Notes: generated from the letters alone by a model not told the origin. A stretch of 64,000 bases of DNA from Rhodobacter sp. SY28-1 (GCF_005222785.1 NZ_STGH01000006.1:1-64000), one strand, 5' to 3'. Shown: positions 1 to 8,968, counted from the first letter of the stretch. Numbers and translations: made by a program.

Positions 1-105
1 CTAGATCATCGGGCACCATCTCTCGATAGACACCCTACTAGGCCGATATGCTGCGATTACGACGCCGATGCGCCCAAACCGCCCGCATATCCCTTCATCT
101 TCCAT

Positions 106-119
106 CAATGTCAAAGAGC
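106..119 (-). promoter_or_regulatory. boxA-like antitermination element
   Basis: On the minus strand this reads GCTCTTTGACATTG, close to the rrn boxA core (GCTCTTTAACA in enterics) that binds NusB/NusE. It sits about 140 bases downstream of the candidate promoter and about 105 bases before the window edge, as expected for an rRNA operon leader. Confidence 0.5.
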
Positions 120-255
120 GCGGACACAAAACACGCAGCACGCCAGAACTTCTGGCTGTACTGCCATCGTGCATCCGAAGATTTCGCGGCGTTTCACCCC
201 CGCTTCCGTCCCTTCCCAGCTTCGTTTCCGCCGCCGTTCCGTTTCGGTGAGGGGG

Positions 256-284
256 CTTTTAGTCCCGGGTCTCGGGACCCGCAA
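256..284 (-). promoter_or_regulatory. Candidate rrn promoter with dyad in spacer
   Basis: On the minus strand, TTGCGG (279-284) and TAAAAG (256-261) are separated by exactly 17 bases, each matching four of six sigma-70-type consensus bases. The spacer carries an inverted repeat, CGGGTC and GACCCG, around a 4-base loop (266-281). Upstream DNA at 300-320 is A/T-rich, like an UP element. Promoter function is inferred. Confidence 0.35.
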
Positions 285-349
285 GCAGAAAATGACGGGA
301 AGATGACGATTTTTTCCGAAACCCCAGCTTCCCGCCTGAAATCAAGGCG

Positions 350-2011
350 TTACGCCACTCCTCCCGCCATCACGGAAGGGTCGTGGGTCACCCTGCCCCC
401 GGCAATCGTCAGGGCGATTCCGGTCTTTCCCAGCCTCTCGGGCGGAATCGCCTCGACATCGCCGTCGATCAGCACCAGATCGGCCGCCATTCCTTCCCGC
501 AGTGTCCCCGTCAGCCCCTCCATATGCGCGGCCCAGGCCCCGCCCGCCGTATAGGCGCGCAAGCATTCCATCAGCCCGACGCGTTCGTCCTGACACCCAT
601 CAAAGGGCACCCGGGTCAGCGCCGCCTGGATACCGCGCATCACGCTCACATCGGTGACCGGCCAGTCGGAGGCAAAGGCCAGCGGCGCGCCGTGGTCGGC
701 AAGCGTCTTCGTCAGATAGGCATCCTGCCAGCGATGCTTGTGGAAGACATGGTCCATCGTCGACATCGGGAAATCCATCGCCCCCGGCGGATGCGGCGGC
801 TGGACCGAGGCCGTGATCCCAAGCGCACCCAGCCGGGGCACGTCGGCCCGGTCGATCAGCTCGATATGCTCGATCCGATGCCGAAGGTCAGGCCGCCCCG
901 CCGCCTCATAGCCGTCGATCGTCTGCCGCACTGCCCCGTCGCCGATGGCATGGACCGCGATCTGCAGGTCGCGGCGCGAGATCTCCCGGCAGATTTCCTT
1001 GAACCGCTCGTGCTCGAACAGCGGCGCACCGCGTTCCTTGGTCCCCGGATAGTCGTGCAGCATATAGGCGGTGCGGCTGTCGACGACCCCGTCCTGAAAC
1101 ATCTTGACGAAACCGCTCGTTACCCACTCGCCCGTGAACTCCTCGGCCATGGCCGACGCCCGATCCAACTCGGAGAGTTCCATATGCGGCTTGAAGTGGA
1201 ACGGCACCTTGACCCGTGCGGTCAGCCGCCCCTCGGCTTCCATCTCTTTCAGAAGGACGCAGGTATAGCGGTTGCCGTCCATGTTCACCATGCTGGTGAT
1301 CCCGTGCATCGCGCAATGCGCAAGGCCCGCCGCCACCTTCTCCTTGTCCTTCGCCCGCTGAGCGGCGTCAGGCCAGGGTTCCGGCTCTCCGCCCGTCGCG
1401 ATCCCGAGTTGAAGGTGCAGGTCCCCGGTCAGCGCCAGCACGGGAGAAAACGCCTCGAACTCCAGAAGCTCCCCCGTCGCTGTCCCGTCCGCGCCCATCA
1501 CGACGACATGGCCTGCGGGCATTTCCGCGCCATGCAGAATCCCCGCCGCCTGAAGCGCCGCCGTATTGGCCCAGACCGTGTGGTGGTCCGGAGACATCAT
1601 CGCGATGGGGCGGTCGGCGATCACCCGGTCCAGATCATGCCGCGTCACCGGATGGTCGAGGATTTCATAAGCCGCCCCCTGCGCCATCAAGAGCGGCAGC
1701 CCGGGGTTCTTCGCCGCATAGGCCCGGAACAGCCGCGCCAGTTCGTCGAAGCCCGAAACACCGCCCAGCTGTAGTTGCGAAAGCTCGTTGCCGCCCAGCA
1801 CCAGATGCAGGTGGCTTTCCACGAACCCCGGCAGCAGCGTCCGCCCCCCGGCATCCACCACGCGCGTCGCAGGCCCCGCCAGCGCCTCCACCTCGGCCCG
1901 AGACCCGACCGCAAGGATGCGTCCACCGCCAAAGGCCACCGCCTCGGCCCGGGGACGGCCCTCGTCCATCGTCAGGACCTTCGCGTTGGTGATAATCATC
2001 TCGGCGCGCAT
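350..2011 (-). CDS. Amidohydrolase 3 family protein (YtcJ-like)
   Basis: Predicted cytoplasmic metal-dependent hydrolase of 553 residues, full length for the YtcJ/amidohydrolase-3 family. The N-terminal small beta domain is followed by the metal-binding ESHLHL motif (His67, His69). Later come the VHAIGDGA segment and FASDWPV near the C-terminus, which supply further metal ligands and the catalytic aspartate in this fold. The ATG at 2011 is preceded by AGAAAGGA. Substrate is unknown; relatives act on N-acyl or cyclic amide bonds. It lies 57 bases downstream of the ureohydrolase gene on the same strand, separated by a strong GC hairpin, so co-transcription is possible but partly attenuated. Confidence 0.9.
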   Translation of the reverse strand: MRAEMIITNAKVLTMDEGRPRAEAVAFGGGRILAVGSRAEVEALAGPATRVVDAGGRTLLPGFVESHLHLVLGGNELSQLQLGGVSGFDELARLFRAYAAKNPGLPLLMAQGAAYEILDHPVTRHDLDRVIADRPIAMMSPDHHTVWANTAALQAAGILHGAEMPAGHVVVMGADGTATGELLEFEAFSPVLALTGDLHLQLGIATGGEPEPWPDAAQRAKDKEKVAAGLAHCAMHGITSMVNMDGNRYTCVLLKEMEAEGRLTARVKVPFHFKPHMELSELDRASAMAEEFTGEWVTSGFVKMFQDGVVDSRTAYMLHDYPGTKERGAPLFEHERFKEICREISRRDLQIAVHAIGDGAVRQTIDGYEAAGRPDLRHRIEHIELIDRADVPRLGALGITASVQPPHPPGAMDFPMSTMDHVFHKHRWQDAYLTKTLADHGAPLAFASDWPVTDVSVMRGIQAALTRVPFDGCQDERVGLMECLRAYTAGGAWAAHMEGLTGTLREGMAADLVLIDGDVEAIPPERLGKTGIALTIAGGRVTHDPSVMAGGVA

Positions 2012-2031
2012 CGGCCATCCTTTCTTCTGTT

Positions 2032-2066
2032 CACAAATATCCCGGGGTCCGGGGCAGCGCCCCGGG
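2032..2066. repeat. CAAATA-led GC hairpin repeat, copy 1
   Basis: ACAAATATCCC followed by a strong stem CCGGGGC/GCCCCGG (2049-2055 with 2059-2065, loop AGC). Related elements occur at 15129-15168 and 16981-17020. It sits between two minus-strand genes and may act as a terminator or attenuator for the upstream one. Confidence 0.55.
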
Positions 2067-2068
2067 GG

Positions 2069-3034
2069 TCAGCCCCGCGCGACACGTTCGGCCATGACAC
2101 ACAGCATCTCGAACATCAGGCTGATCCCCAGCCAAGCCGTCCCACCCGAAGCGTCAAACGGAGGCGACACCTCCACCAAGTCCGCCCCGACGACATCCAG
2201 CCCTCGCAACCCCCGCGCCACCTGCAGCGCCTGCCAGGAGGTAGGCCCGCCCACCTCCGGCGTCCCCGTCCCGGGCGCAAAGGTCGGGTCCACGAAGTCG
2301 ATGTCATAGGTTACGTAAACGGGCCCCGCCCCGACGATCTCCCGCGCCTCGGCCATCACGTCCTCCGGCCCCCGGGCGTGGAACTCGGCAATCGGAATGA
2401 TCCGGATGCCGTTCGCCTCGGCGAAATCCCAGTCCTCGCGCCCGTAAGCCGTGCCCCGGATGCCGATCAGGCAATAGCGTTTGGGGTCGATCAGCCCCTC
2501 CTCCACCGCCCGCCGGAACGGAGTCCCGTGATTGTACCGCGAGGTCCCGAAATAGACGTCGTTCAGGTCGGTATGGCTGTCGAACTGGATCATCCCCACC
2601 GGACGCGCCTTCGCCACCGCCCGCAGGATCGGCAAGCTGCACAGATGATCCCCGCCCCCCGTCAGCGGCCTGATCCCCGCCGCCACCACGCGGGCATAGA
2701 ACGCCTCCATCCGCGCCATCGAATCCATCAGGTCGCCCGGATTGGGCGCCACATCCCCCAGGTCCGCACAGCGCACCAGTTCGAACGGAGCCACCCAGGT
2801 CGCCCCGTTCATCGCCCGGATCATCGTCGACAGGTCCCGCAACTGGCGTGGCCCGTGCCGAGGCCCCGGCCGGTTCGTCGTCCCCCCGTCCCAGGGCGCG
2901 CCGATCAACCCGATCTGCACCTCGGCAAACCTCGGATGGTCGAACGGCACATGCGGCAGCCGCATGAAGGTCGGCACCCCGGCAAAGCGCGGCAGGTCAA
3001 AGCCCGAGACCGGCTGGAAGAATGCATCCTGCAT
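2069..3034 (-). CDS. Agmatinase/arginase-family ureohydrolase
   Basis: Predicted binuclear manganese hydrolase that releases urea or a similar product from a guanidino substrate. About 321 residues, usual for the SpeB/agmatinase group. Visible family signatures are GGDHL, FDSHTDLND (the DxHxD metal motif) and YDIDFVDP near residues 230-240, followed by PGTGTPE. I chose the ATG at 3034 because AGGGGG lies five bases upstream; an ATG at 3037 and a longer 3067 start also exist. Substrate specificity (agmatine, guanidinobutyrate, guanidinopropionate) cannot be read from the sequence. The amidohydrolase downstream could belong to the same nitrogen-scavenging unit. Confidence 0.9.
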   Translation of the reverse strand: MQDAFFQPVSGFDLPRFAGVPTFMRLPHVPFDHPRFAEVQIGLIGAPWDGGTTNRPGPRHGPRQLRDLSTMIRAMNGATWVAPFELVRCADLGDVAPNPGDLMDSMARMEAFYARVVAAGIRPLTGGGDHLCSLPILRAVAKARPVGMIQFDSHTDLNDVYFGTSRYNHGTPFRRAVEEGLIDPKRYCLIGIRGTAYGREDWDFAEANGIRIIPIAEFHARGPEDVMAEAREIVGAGPVYVTYDIDFVDPTFAPGTGTPEVGGPTSWQALQVARGLRGLDVVGADLVEVSPPFDASGGTAWLGISLMFEMLCVMAERVARG

Positions 3035-3198
3035 CATCACCCCCTGATTCCCCGGCCATTTGATCAAACGCCCCCCGCCTTGTCAGGCCCCATTGCGACA
3101 TCCATCCGGGGAAACCTGCCACAGGATGAACGCAGCCCTTGACCCGACAACCACGATCCTTCCTTATCAGGCCAACCCTTCTCCCTAGGATGCCTCGC

Positions 3199-3579
3199 AT
3201 GTTCTCCAAGACCTCCGACCCGACCTCCGCCCCCCCGGTCTCGCGGCCCACAGCCCCCGGCTCGAACTCGGCGCGCTCGGTTCTGGGCGCTGACCTGAAG
3301 ATCACCGGGGAAATCACGTCGACCGGCTGGGTCGAGGTTCTAGGCGAGATTGACGGCAACATCACCGCCAACGGGCTGATCATCGGCCAGGAAGGCCGCG
3401 TCAAGGGCTCCGTCAACGCCCATACCGTCGAGGTAAAGGGCAAGTTCGACGGCAAGGTCGCCTGCGAAAGCTTCACGCTCCGCGCCTCGTCGCAGGTTAA
3501 GGCGGATGTCACCACCGCGGCCCTCGTCATCGAAAGCGGCGCGCAGATCGAAGGCCGTTTCCTCAAGCCGAAAGGCTAA
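3199..3579 (+). CDS. Bactofilin (polymer-forming cytoskeletal protein)
   Basis: Bactofilins self-assemble without nucleotides into beta-helical filaments that scaffold cell-envelope enzymes. About 126 residues: a Pro/Ser-rich disordered N-terminus (residues 1-30), then the bactofilin core with repeated beta-helix turns such as GEITSTGWVEVLGEIDGNI and VKGSVNAHTVEVKGKFDGKV, ending in a short basic tail. I prefer the ATG at 3199 (AGGA nine bases upstream); an ATG at 3190 and a TTG at 3139 are alternatives. It converges on the thioesterase gene and their stop codons overlap by four bases. Confidence 0.88.
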   Translation: MFSKTSDPTSAPPVSRPTAPGSNSARSVLGADLKITGEITSTGWVEVLGEIDGNITANGLIIGQEGRVKGSVNAHTVEVKGKFDGKVACESFTLRASSQVKADVTTAALVIESGAQIEGRFLKPKG

Positions 3580-4010
3580 GACCCGGCCCGGGCGCTCGGC
3601 GGGATCGAATAGGTCAGGCTCGCCCGCGCCACCGGGTCCGCCATGCCGTCGCTGAAGACCAGCACGTCGCCCACCGCCAGGCTCCGCCCCAGCTTCAGCA
3701 CCCGTGCCTCGCCGCGCAGGTCCTGCCCCGCTGCGGGCTTGCGCAGGAAGTCGATCGCGCAATTCGTCGTGACCGTCAGCGCCACCGGCCCGATCCGGCT
3801 GAGGATCGCCAGATACATCGCCACATCCGCCAGCGCGAAGATCGACGGCCCGCTCACCGTTCCCCCCGGTCGCAGATGCCGCTCGGCCACGCGCATCCGC
3901 AGCACCACTCCCGCCGCATCCGCCCGCTCAACCGCGAAATCCGCTGCCACCTGACCGAAGTCCTGCGCAAGGAAGGCCTGCAACGCCGCCGCATCCATCT
4001 TCAGCTGCAT
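3576..4010 (-). CDS. PaaI-type hotdog thioesterase
   Basis: A 144-residue single hotdog-fold protein, predicted to hydrolyse acyl-CoA thioesters. The segment RPGGTVSGPSIFALADVAMY (about residues 45-65) is the family signature, in which the glycine-rich turn leads into the hotdog helix. The ATG at 4010 is preceded by GAGGGGAAG, a good ribosome site; a longer reading of the same frame far upstream is only antisense shadow of the enoyl-CoA hydratase and MFS genes. It is divergent from the enoyl-CoA hydratase gene with 54 bases between starts, so the two may share control and a fatty-acid or aromatic-acid role. Confidence 0.85.
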   Translation of the reverse strand: MQLKMDAAALQAFLAQDFGQVAADFAVERADAAGVVLRMRVAERHLRPGGTVSGPSIFALADVAMYLAILSRIGPVALTVTTNCAIDFLRKPAAGQDLRGEARVLKLGRSLAVGDVLVFSDGMADPVARASLTYSIPPSARAGS

Positions 4011-4064
4011 CTTCCCCTCACCCTTTGCAGCCCCTAGACTGGCCCGAAGCCTTGGGGGGACGCA

Positions 4065-4838
4065 ATGACCAACACCTTGATCCGACGTGACGTCCATGAC
4101 GGGATCGCCACCGTCACCCTTGCCTCGCCCGGCACCTTGAACGCGCTCTCCACCCCGATGCTGATGGCCCTGCAAGACGCCTTCACAGCCATCGCCGCAG
4201 ACGAGACCATCCGCGTCGTGATCCTCGCAGCCGAGGGCAAGGCCTTCTCTGCCGGCCACGACCTGAAGGAAATGCAGTCCTACCGCGCAGCCCCCGACCA
4301 GGGCCGCGCCCAGTTCCAGGCTTTGTTCGACCGCTGCTCGGCCCTGATGCAGCAGATCGCCGCGCTCCCCCAACCCGTCATCGCCCAGGTCCAGGGCGTC
4401 GCCGCCGCTGCAGGTTGCCAGCTGGCCTGCACCTGCGACCTGATCGTCGCGTCCGAGACCACGCGCTTCGGCGTGAACGGCATCAACCTCGGCCTCTTCT
4501 GCTCCACCCCCGCCGTCGCCCTGTCGCGCCGCCTTGCCCCGGGTGCCGCGTTCGAGCTGCTGACGACGGGAGACTTCCTTTCCGCCCCCCGCGCCCACAC
4601 GATGGGCGTTGTGAACCGCCTCTCCCCGCCCGACCGGCTGGCCGAGGACACCCTGACACTCGCCCGCCAGATCGCTGCGAAGGACCCCGCCGCGATCCGC
4701 CTTGGCAAACGCGCCTTCCAGGCCCAGCTTGGCCTGCCCCTCAACCAGGCCTACCAGGTCGCGGGTGCCGCCATCGTCGAAAACGCCCTGCGCCCTGACA
4801 CCGCCGCAGGCATCGAAACCTTCCTCACCCGCAAGTAG
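4065..4838 (+). CDS. Enoyl-CoA hydratase/isomerase family protein
   Basis: Crotonase-fold enzyme of 257 residues, the usual length, predicted to hydrate or isomerise enoyl-CoA thioesters. Oxyanion-hole segments are visible as AFSAGHDLKEM (about residues 65-75) and QGVAAAAGCQLACTCDLI (about 112-130). The second lacks the canonical glutamates of classical hydratases, so it may be an isomerase or another crotonase subtype. The ATG at 4065 follows GGGGGAC. It is divergent from the thioesterase and converges on the MFS gene. Confidence 0.88.
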   Translation: MTNTLIRRDVHDGIATVTLASPGTLNALSTPMLMALQDAFTAIAADETIRVVILAAEGKAFSAGHDLKEMQSYRAAPDQGRAQFQALFDRCSALMQQIAALPQPVIAQVQGVAAAAGCQLACTCDLIVASETTRFGVNGINLGLFCSTPAVALSRRLAPGAAFELLTTGDFLSAPRAHTMGVVNRLSPPDRLAEDTLTLARQIAAKDPAAIRLGKRAFQAQLGLPLNQAYQVAGAAIVENALRPDTAAGIETFLTRK

Positions 4839-4882
4839 GTCGGGGTTCACCCCGACTCCGCCGCTACCCCGCAGGTTGGGCT

Positions 4883-6070
4883 TCAGACCGACTCCCGCCG
4901 CGCCAAAAGCCCCACCATCAACGCCAGCCCGACCACCGCCAACCCCAGGCAAACCGCATAGACCAGCCCCGGGCCGCCCAGCGCCAGTAACCCGGCCCCA
5001 ACCGAAGGCGCCGCCGCCGAGGCGAGGATCGGCGCCACCGCCGCCGCGCCCGAAATCGCTCCAAACCCCTGCCGCCCCAGGATTTCCGCGATCAGCACCG
5101 GCCGAAGGATCGAGGTCAGCCCGATTCCCGCCCCCTGCGCCAGCGCAAAGGCAAAGATCAGACCCGGCGCAGCCCCGGCCAACCACAGAAGGACACCCGC
5201 CACCACCATCGAGCCAAGCGAGGCCATCGTCGCCTGCGCCGTGGTCACCCGTGCCCCCGCCGCCAGAAGGACCAGCCGCCCCGCCACCTGCGCAGGCCCG
5301 ATGCAGGCCGCTGCAAGGGCCGCAAGCCCCGGCGCAGCCCCCCGGTCGGCGAACAGAACCAGCGCATAGGTAATGAGGATGCCGTGGTTCAGATAGACCG
5401 CCAGGAACCCCAGCGCGATGGCCCAGAACGCCGGCCGCCGCAGCGCCGCCTGCAGAACCCCCGGCGGGCTTGGCGGGATCACCAGCCCAGCACGCTCCCG
5501 CCTGCGCAACTGCCGCACGGCGACCGCGTTCAGCGGCGCAGCAAGAAGGACCAGCGCGGCAAAGGCCAGCAATGCCCCCTGCCCGCCAAGGCTCGCGCCC
5601 CACCAGTGCCCCAAGGGAAAGGCCACGGTCCCCGCGAACCCCGCGACCAGGGTGACCTGCGTGATTGCCGCCCGCGCCCCATCCCCCAATCTCCGGGTCA
5701 GGAAGGCAAAGCAGGTCTCATACAGGCTTCCCGCCTGCGCCACCCCAATCAGCGCCCACAAGGCAAGCCACCCGGCCAGGCCGCCCGTCAGCCCCAGCCC
5801 CGCCACCCCCAACGCAATCACCGCGGGCAACCAGACCAGCATCTCGCCACCCAGACCCCGGTCCACCAACCGCCCGGTGAAGGGCGTCAGGCATGCCATG
5901 ACCAGAAACGCCAGCGTCGGCCCCAGCGCCAGTTCCGCCTTGGTCCAGCCGGTCGCGGCCTCCAGGTCAGGCAGCAAGGCGGGAAAGGAATAGTAGCAGC
6001 CCGCATAGATCAGGGTCTGGCCCAAAGCCAACAGCCAGACCGCCGATCCGCCCTTCTCGGTCACCGCCAC
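4883..6070 (-). CDS. MFS transporter
   Basis: Integral inner-membrane protein of 395 residues with about 12 hydrophobic helices, typical of the major facilitator superfamily. Between helices 2 and 3 it has TGRLVDRGLGG, resembling the MFS loop motif. A GTG start at 6070 follows GGCGGAGG. Substrate cannot be inferred; nothing adjacent names a pathway. About 110 bases upstream is a motif block (6181-6251) that recurs upstream of the transglycosylase gene at 17051-17123. Confidence 0.85.
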   Translation of the reverse strand: MAVTEKGGSAVWLLALGQTLIYAGCYYSFPALLPDLEAATGWTKAELALGPTLAFLVMACLTPFTGRLVDRGLGGEMLVWLPAVIALGVAGLGLTGGLAGWLALWALIGVAQAGSLYETCFAFLTRRLGDGARAAITQVTLVAGFAGTVAFPLGHWWGASLGGQGALLAFAALVLLAAPLNAVAVRQLRRRERAGLVIPPSPPGVLQAALRRPAFWAIALGFLAVYLNHGILITYALVLFADRGAAPGLAALAAACIGPAQVAGRLVLLAAGARVTTAQATMASLGSMVVAGVLLWLAGAAPGLIFAFALAQGAGIGLTSILRPVLIAEILGRQGFGAISGAAAVAPILASAAAPSVGAGLLALGGPGLVYAVCLGLAVVGLALMVGLLARRESV

Positions 6071-6180
6071 GCCTCCGCCGGAAAAACCTCCTCGTGCGCC
6101 TTCCGCGTCTCGCCGGGCGCGCGCCCGCGAGGAGGGACGAAGTCCAACGACGAGCCATCCGGAAGACCCAATTTCAAGAC

Positions 6181-6251
6181 CTTAAGATTTCCCTAACGTC
6201 CGAGACCAACCCATTGATCCCAAGGGGAATGCCGCGATTTTCCACCGTGGA
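6181..6251 (-). promoter_or_regulatory. Recurrent upstream element, copy 1
   Basis: On the minus strand this holds a dyad TCCAC/GTGGA (6241-6251), a 30-base spacer, then TCAATG, GTTG and GTTAGGG-N3-TCTTAA (to 6181). The same order and nearly the same spacing occurs at 17051-17123. The GTTAG-N7-TTAAG part resembles a CtrA box (TTAA-N7-TTAA). It lies upstream of the MFS gene and just past the carboxypeptidase stop. Function is inferred. Confidence 0.4.
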
Positions 6252-6261
6252 CACTTCCACG

Positions 6262-7731
6262 CTAGACCCCGTAGATGTCCCCGAACTTGGCCTCCAGATA
6301 GTCGAGCAAGGGCCCCTCCGAAGGCTCGAACCCGCAGGCCCGCCGCACGACATCCCGGGGCTCGTATAGCCCCCCATGCCGCTGCAGCCGCTCCCGCAGC
6401 CACCCCGTCGCCGCCGAGACGTCGCCCTGCGCCATCATCCCGTCCAGCCCCGTAATCTCCGCCCGCAGCGCCTTCACCAGACACCCCGCATAGACGTTCC
6501 CCAGCGTGTAGGTCGGGAAGTAACCGAAGAGGCCGCAAGACCAGTGCACGTCCTGCAGCATCCCGTTCGACGGCCGATCCACCGCCACCCCGAAATCCGC
6601 TCGGAACCGATCGTTCCACGCCGCTTCCAGGTCCTCGACCTGCAGGTCGCCCTTTATCAGCGCCCGCTCCAGATCGAACCGCATCATGATGTGCAGGTTG
6701 TAGTGGACCTCATCCGCCTCGGTCCGGATATATCCCGGATGAACCCGGTTCACCGCCTTGTAGAACCCCTCGGCATCCGCGATCCCGAAATCGCCGAAGA
6801 TGTCCCGCATCCGCCCGAACAGCCACCCGGTAAACGCGCGGCTCCGCCCCAGTTGGTTCTCATAAGACCGGCTCTGACTTTCATGCACCCCCATCGACAC
6901 GCCCTGCCCGATGGGGGTCAGCGCATAGGAAGGATCGATCCCCTGCTCATAGGCCGCGTGGCCGACCTCGTGGATCGTGGAATAGAAGCAGTTGAACGGG
7001 TCCGTCTCGGAAACCCGCGTCGTGATCCGCACGTCATGGCCCGAGCCCGAGCTGAACGGATGCACCGCCAGGTCCACCCTGCCCCGCGACCAGTCATAGC
7101 CGAACACCGTCGCCAGTTCCCGCGACAGCGCCAGCTGGTCATCCTGCCCGAAGGTCCCAATCACCCCTTTCGGAGCCGCAGCCCCCAGCACCTTCTCCCG
7201 CAGCGCAACCAGCCTTGGCCGCATCGCATCGAACATCGCCGCAATCGCCGCCCCGGTCATTCCCGGCTCGTAATCGTCGACCAGCGCGTCATAGGGGTCC
7301 CCCCCCGCCGCCAGTGCCGCGCCCTCGGCCCGCTTCAGGTCCACCACCTTGCGCAGCGTGGGAAGGAACCCCGCCACATCCTCTCGCCCCCGACACTCCG
7401 CCCAGATCCCCTGAGCCAAGGACATCGTCGTCGCAATCTCTTCGGCAAGCTTGGCCGGCACCTTTATTGTCCTGGTGTACGACCGCCGGATTTGCCGCAA
7501 CTGCGCCTCGCCCACCGCGTCAGGGGCCTTCGCCGCCTCCAGCCAGCCTGAAATCCGGGGATCGGTCCGCCGCGCGTGCAGCACGCCCTCCAGCGCCCCA
7601 ATCTCCTCGGCCCGCTGCCCGGCACTGCCTTCCGGCATCACCGTCTCCTGGTCCCAGCCCAGCCGCCCTGCGACCTGCGCCAAAGCCTCGGTCTGGCGCT
7701 GAAACGCCATCAATTCCTCAAACGCGCTCAT
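6262..7731 (-). CDS. Carboxypeptidase M32
   Basis: Zinc metallocarboxypeptidase of about 489 residues, the normal length for family M32 (thermostable carboxypeptidase 1). The catalytic HExxH motif is seen as IHEVGHAAYEQG near residue 240, and the N-terminal MPEGSAGQRAEEIG segment is typical. It removes C-terminal residues from peptides in the cytoplasm. The ATG at 7731 has GGAGGG upstream and overlaps the heme A synthase stop (ATGA), so translation is probably coupled; a longer frame to 7803 would run into that gene. Confidence 0.92.
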   Translation of the reverse strand: MSAFEELMAFQRQTEALAQVAGRLGWDQETVMPEGSAGQRAEEIGALEGVLHARRTDPRISGWLEAAKAPDAVGEAQLRQIRRSYTRTIKVPAKLAEEIATTMSLAQGIWAECRGREDVAGFLPTLRKVVDLKRAEGAALAAGGDPYDALVDDYEPGMTGAAIAAMFDAMRPRLVALREKVLGAAAPKGVIGTFGQDDQLALSRELATVFGYDWSRGRVDLAVHPFSSGSGHDVRITTRVSETDPFNCFYSTIHEVGHAAYEQGIDPSYALTPIGQGVSMGVHESQSRSYENQLGRSRAFTGWLFGRMRDIFGDFGIADAEGFYKAVNRVHPGYIRTEADEVHYNLHIMMRFDLERALIKGDLQVEDLEAAWNDRFRADFGVAVDRPSNGMLQDVHWSCGLFGYFPTYTLGNVYAGCLVKALRAEITGLDGMMAQGDVSAATGWLRERLQRHGGLYEPRDVVRRACGFEPSEGPLLDYLEAKFGDIYGV

Positions 7732-8897
7732 GCGGTTCCCTCCCGGATCGACCCTGCGACAGGATATTGAGACAGATGCCGCGCCCGCAGGATCAGCACC
7801 CAAAGGATCACCGCCCCGATCTGGTGGGTGATCGCGACATGGACATGTGCCACGGTCAGGACCGTCGCGATGCCAAGCGCCATCTGAACGACCAGCATCG
7901 CCATGACCTGATGGAACGCCATCTGCGTCGCCTGGTAGCTGGACTTGCGCCCCCGCAACCAGACCACGATCCCGAAGGCGAAAAGCAGATACCCCGACAT
8001 CCGGTGAATGAACTGCACCAGCCCCGGGTTCTCAAAGTACGCGTGCCAGACCGGCAGCGTGCCCCCGTTCCCATCCGGCACATAGAACGCATCCGCCGGG
8101 AAGAACTGCCCGTTCATCAAGGGCCAGGTCGGAAATGCCCGTCCCGCGTCGATCCCCGCGACCAGCGCGCCCAGCACGATCTGCAGAAAGGCGAAATGCA
8201 TCAGGCCCGTGGAAAGGCTGAAGAGCTTCGCCTCCCGGCCCCGCCGCGCGGTCATCAGCTCGGCCTCGCTTCGCCCCAGCAGGAAGACATACCAGGCAAG
8301 GAAGCCAAGGATCACGAAGGCAAGGCCAAGATGGGTTGCCAGGCGATAGGAGGCCACGTCGAGCATCTCGCCCTCAAGGCCGGAAGAAACCATCCACCAG
8401 CCGATGGCCCCCTGTAACCCACCAAGTCCCCCCAGCAGCAGCAAGCGCCCAGTCCAGCCCGGCGGGATCTGTCGCGCCACGGCAAAGCCCAGGAACCCCA
8501 CCGCCCAGACCAGCCCGATCACCCGCCCCAACTGGCGATGGCCCCATTCCCACCAGTAGATCGTCTTGAAGGCCTCAAGGCTCATCCCCTTGTTCTGCAA
8601 CTGGTATTCCGGGATGGCCCGGTATTTGTCGAACTCCGCCTGCCAAGCGGCCTCATCCATCGGCGGCAGTGCCCCGGTTACCGGCTTCCATTCCGTGATA
8701 GACAGCCCCGAGTCGGTCAGCCGCGTCAGCCCGCCCACAGCGATCATCGTCGCGACCAACAGGAACAGTGCTACCAGCCACAGTCGGATTCCACGTCGTG
8801 CGCCCTTGGGCCGGGCATCGATCCCGCCACCGACCGGAGCGACTGGGGCCTTCTGCTCAGAACCAACTTCTTCGAAAATGCTGCGCTTTGTGGCCAT
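7728..8897 (-). CDS. ctaA: Heme A synthase (COX15/CtaA)
   Basis: Converts heme O to heme A for cytochrome aa3 oxidases, in the inner membrane. 389 residues with about eight transmembrane helices, matching alphaproteobacterial COX15. Signatures include VGGLTRLTDSGLSITEWKPV after the first helix and heme-ligand histidines in WWEWGHRQLGR and FIHRMSGY. The ATG at 8897 follows AGAGGT. It is the first gene of a two-gene unit with the M32 peptidase (4-base overlap). A possible promoter is TTGAAG, 17 bases, TAGTGT at 8925-8953. Confidence 0.95.
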   Translation of the reverse strand: MATKRSIFEEVGSEQKAPVAPVGGGIDARPKGARRGIRLWLVALFLLVATMIAVGGLTRLTDSGLSITEWKPVTGALPPMDEAAWQAEFDKYRAIPEYQLQNKGMSLEAFKTIYWWEWGHRQLGRVIGLVWAVGFLGFAVARQIPPGWTGRLLLLGGLGGLQGAIGWWMVSSGLEGEMLDVASYRLATHLGLAFVILGFLAWYVFLLGRSEAELMTARRGREAKLFSLSTGLMHFAFLQIVLGALVAGIDAGRAFPTWPLMNGQFFPADAFYVPDGNGGTLPVWHAYFENPGLVQFIHRMSGYLLFAFGIVVWLRGRKSSYQATQMAFHQVMAMLVVQMALGIATVLTVAHVHVAITHQIGAVILWVLILRARHLSQYPVAGSIREGTA

Positions 8898-8924
8898 CCG
8901 CTTACCTCTTGGTCTTGGGCCGGG

Positions 8925-8953
8925 ACACTAGGCCCGCCCACCCCCACCTTCAA
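8925..8953 (-). promoter_or_regulatory. Candidate ctaA promoter
   Basis: Minus-strand TTGAAG (8948-8953) and TAGTGT (8925-8930) with a 17-base spacer, 28 bases upstream of the ctaA start. The match is partial and no start-site evidence is available. Confidence 0.3.
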
Positions 8954-8968
8954 GGCCCTGCGACTTAA

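Larger units (their letters stand above)
1..349 (-). promoter_or_regulatory. Putative rRNA operon leader (16S beyond the left edge)
   Basis: No protein gene is credible here. Read on the minus strand, the stretch has a promoter-like element (256-284), a GC-rich stem region, a boxA-like antitermination sequence (106-119) and then a conserved-looking leader heading to the left edge. That order is typical of the DNA just upstream of 16S rRNA in alphaproteobacteria. The 16S gene would start outside the window. It could instead be the leader of another antiterminated RNA; the rRNA itself is not visible. Confidence 0.5.

Noticed and set aside
383-3142. Two long plus-strand frames opposite the amidohydrolase and ureohydrolase
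   Set aside because: Rich in Arg, Pro and His without motifs, as expected of the antisense strand of high-GC genes; the minus-strand genes have catalytic motifs.
3576-5603. 675-residue minus-strand frame
   Set aside because: Only its last 144 codons form a real protein (thioesterase). The rest is antisense to the enoyl-CoA hydratase gene and overlaps the MFS gene in another frame.
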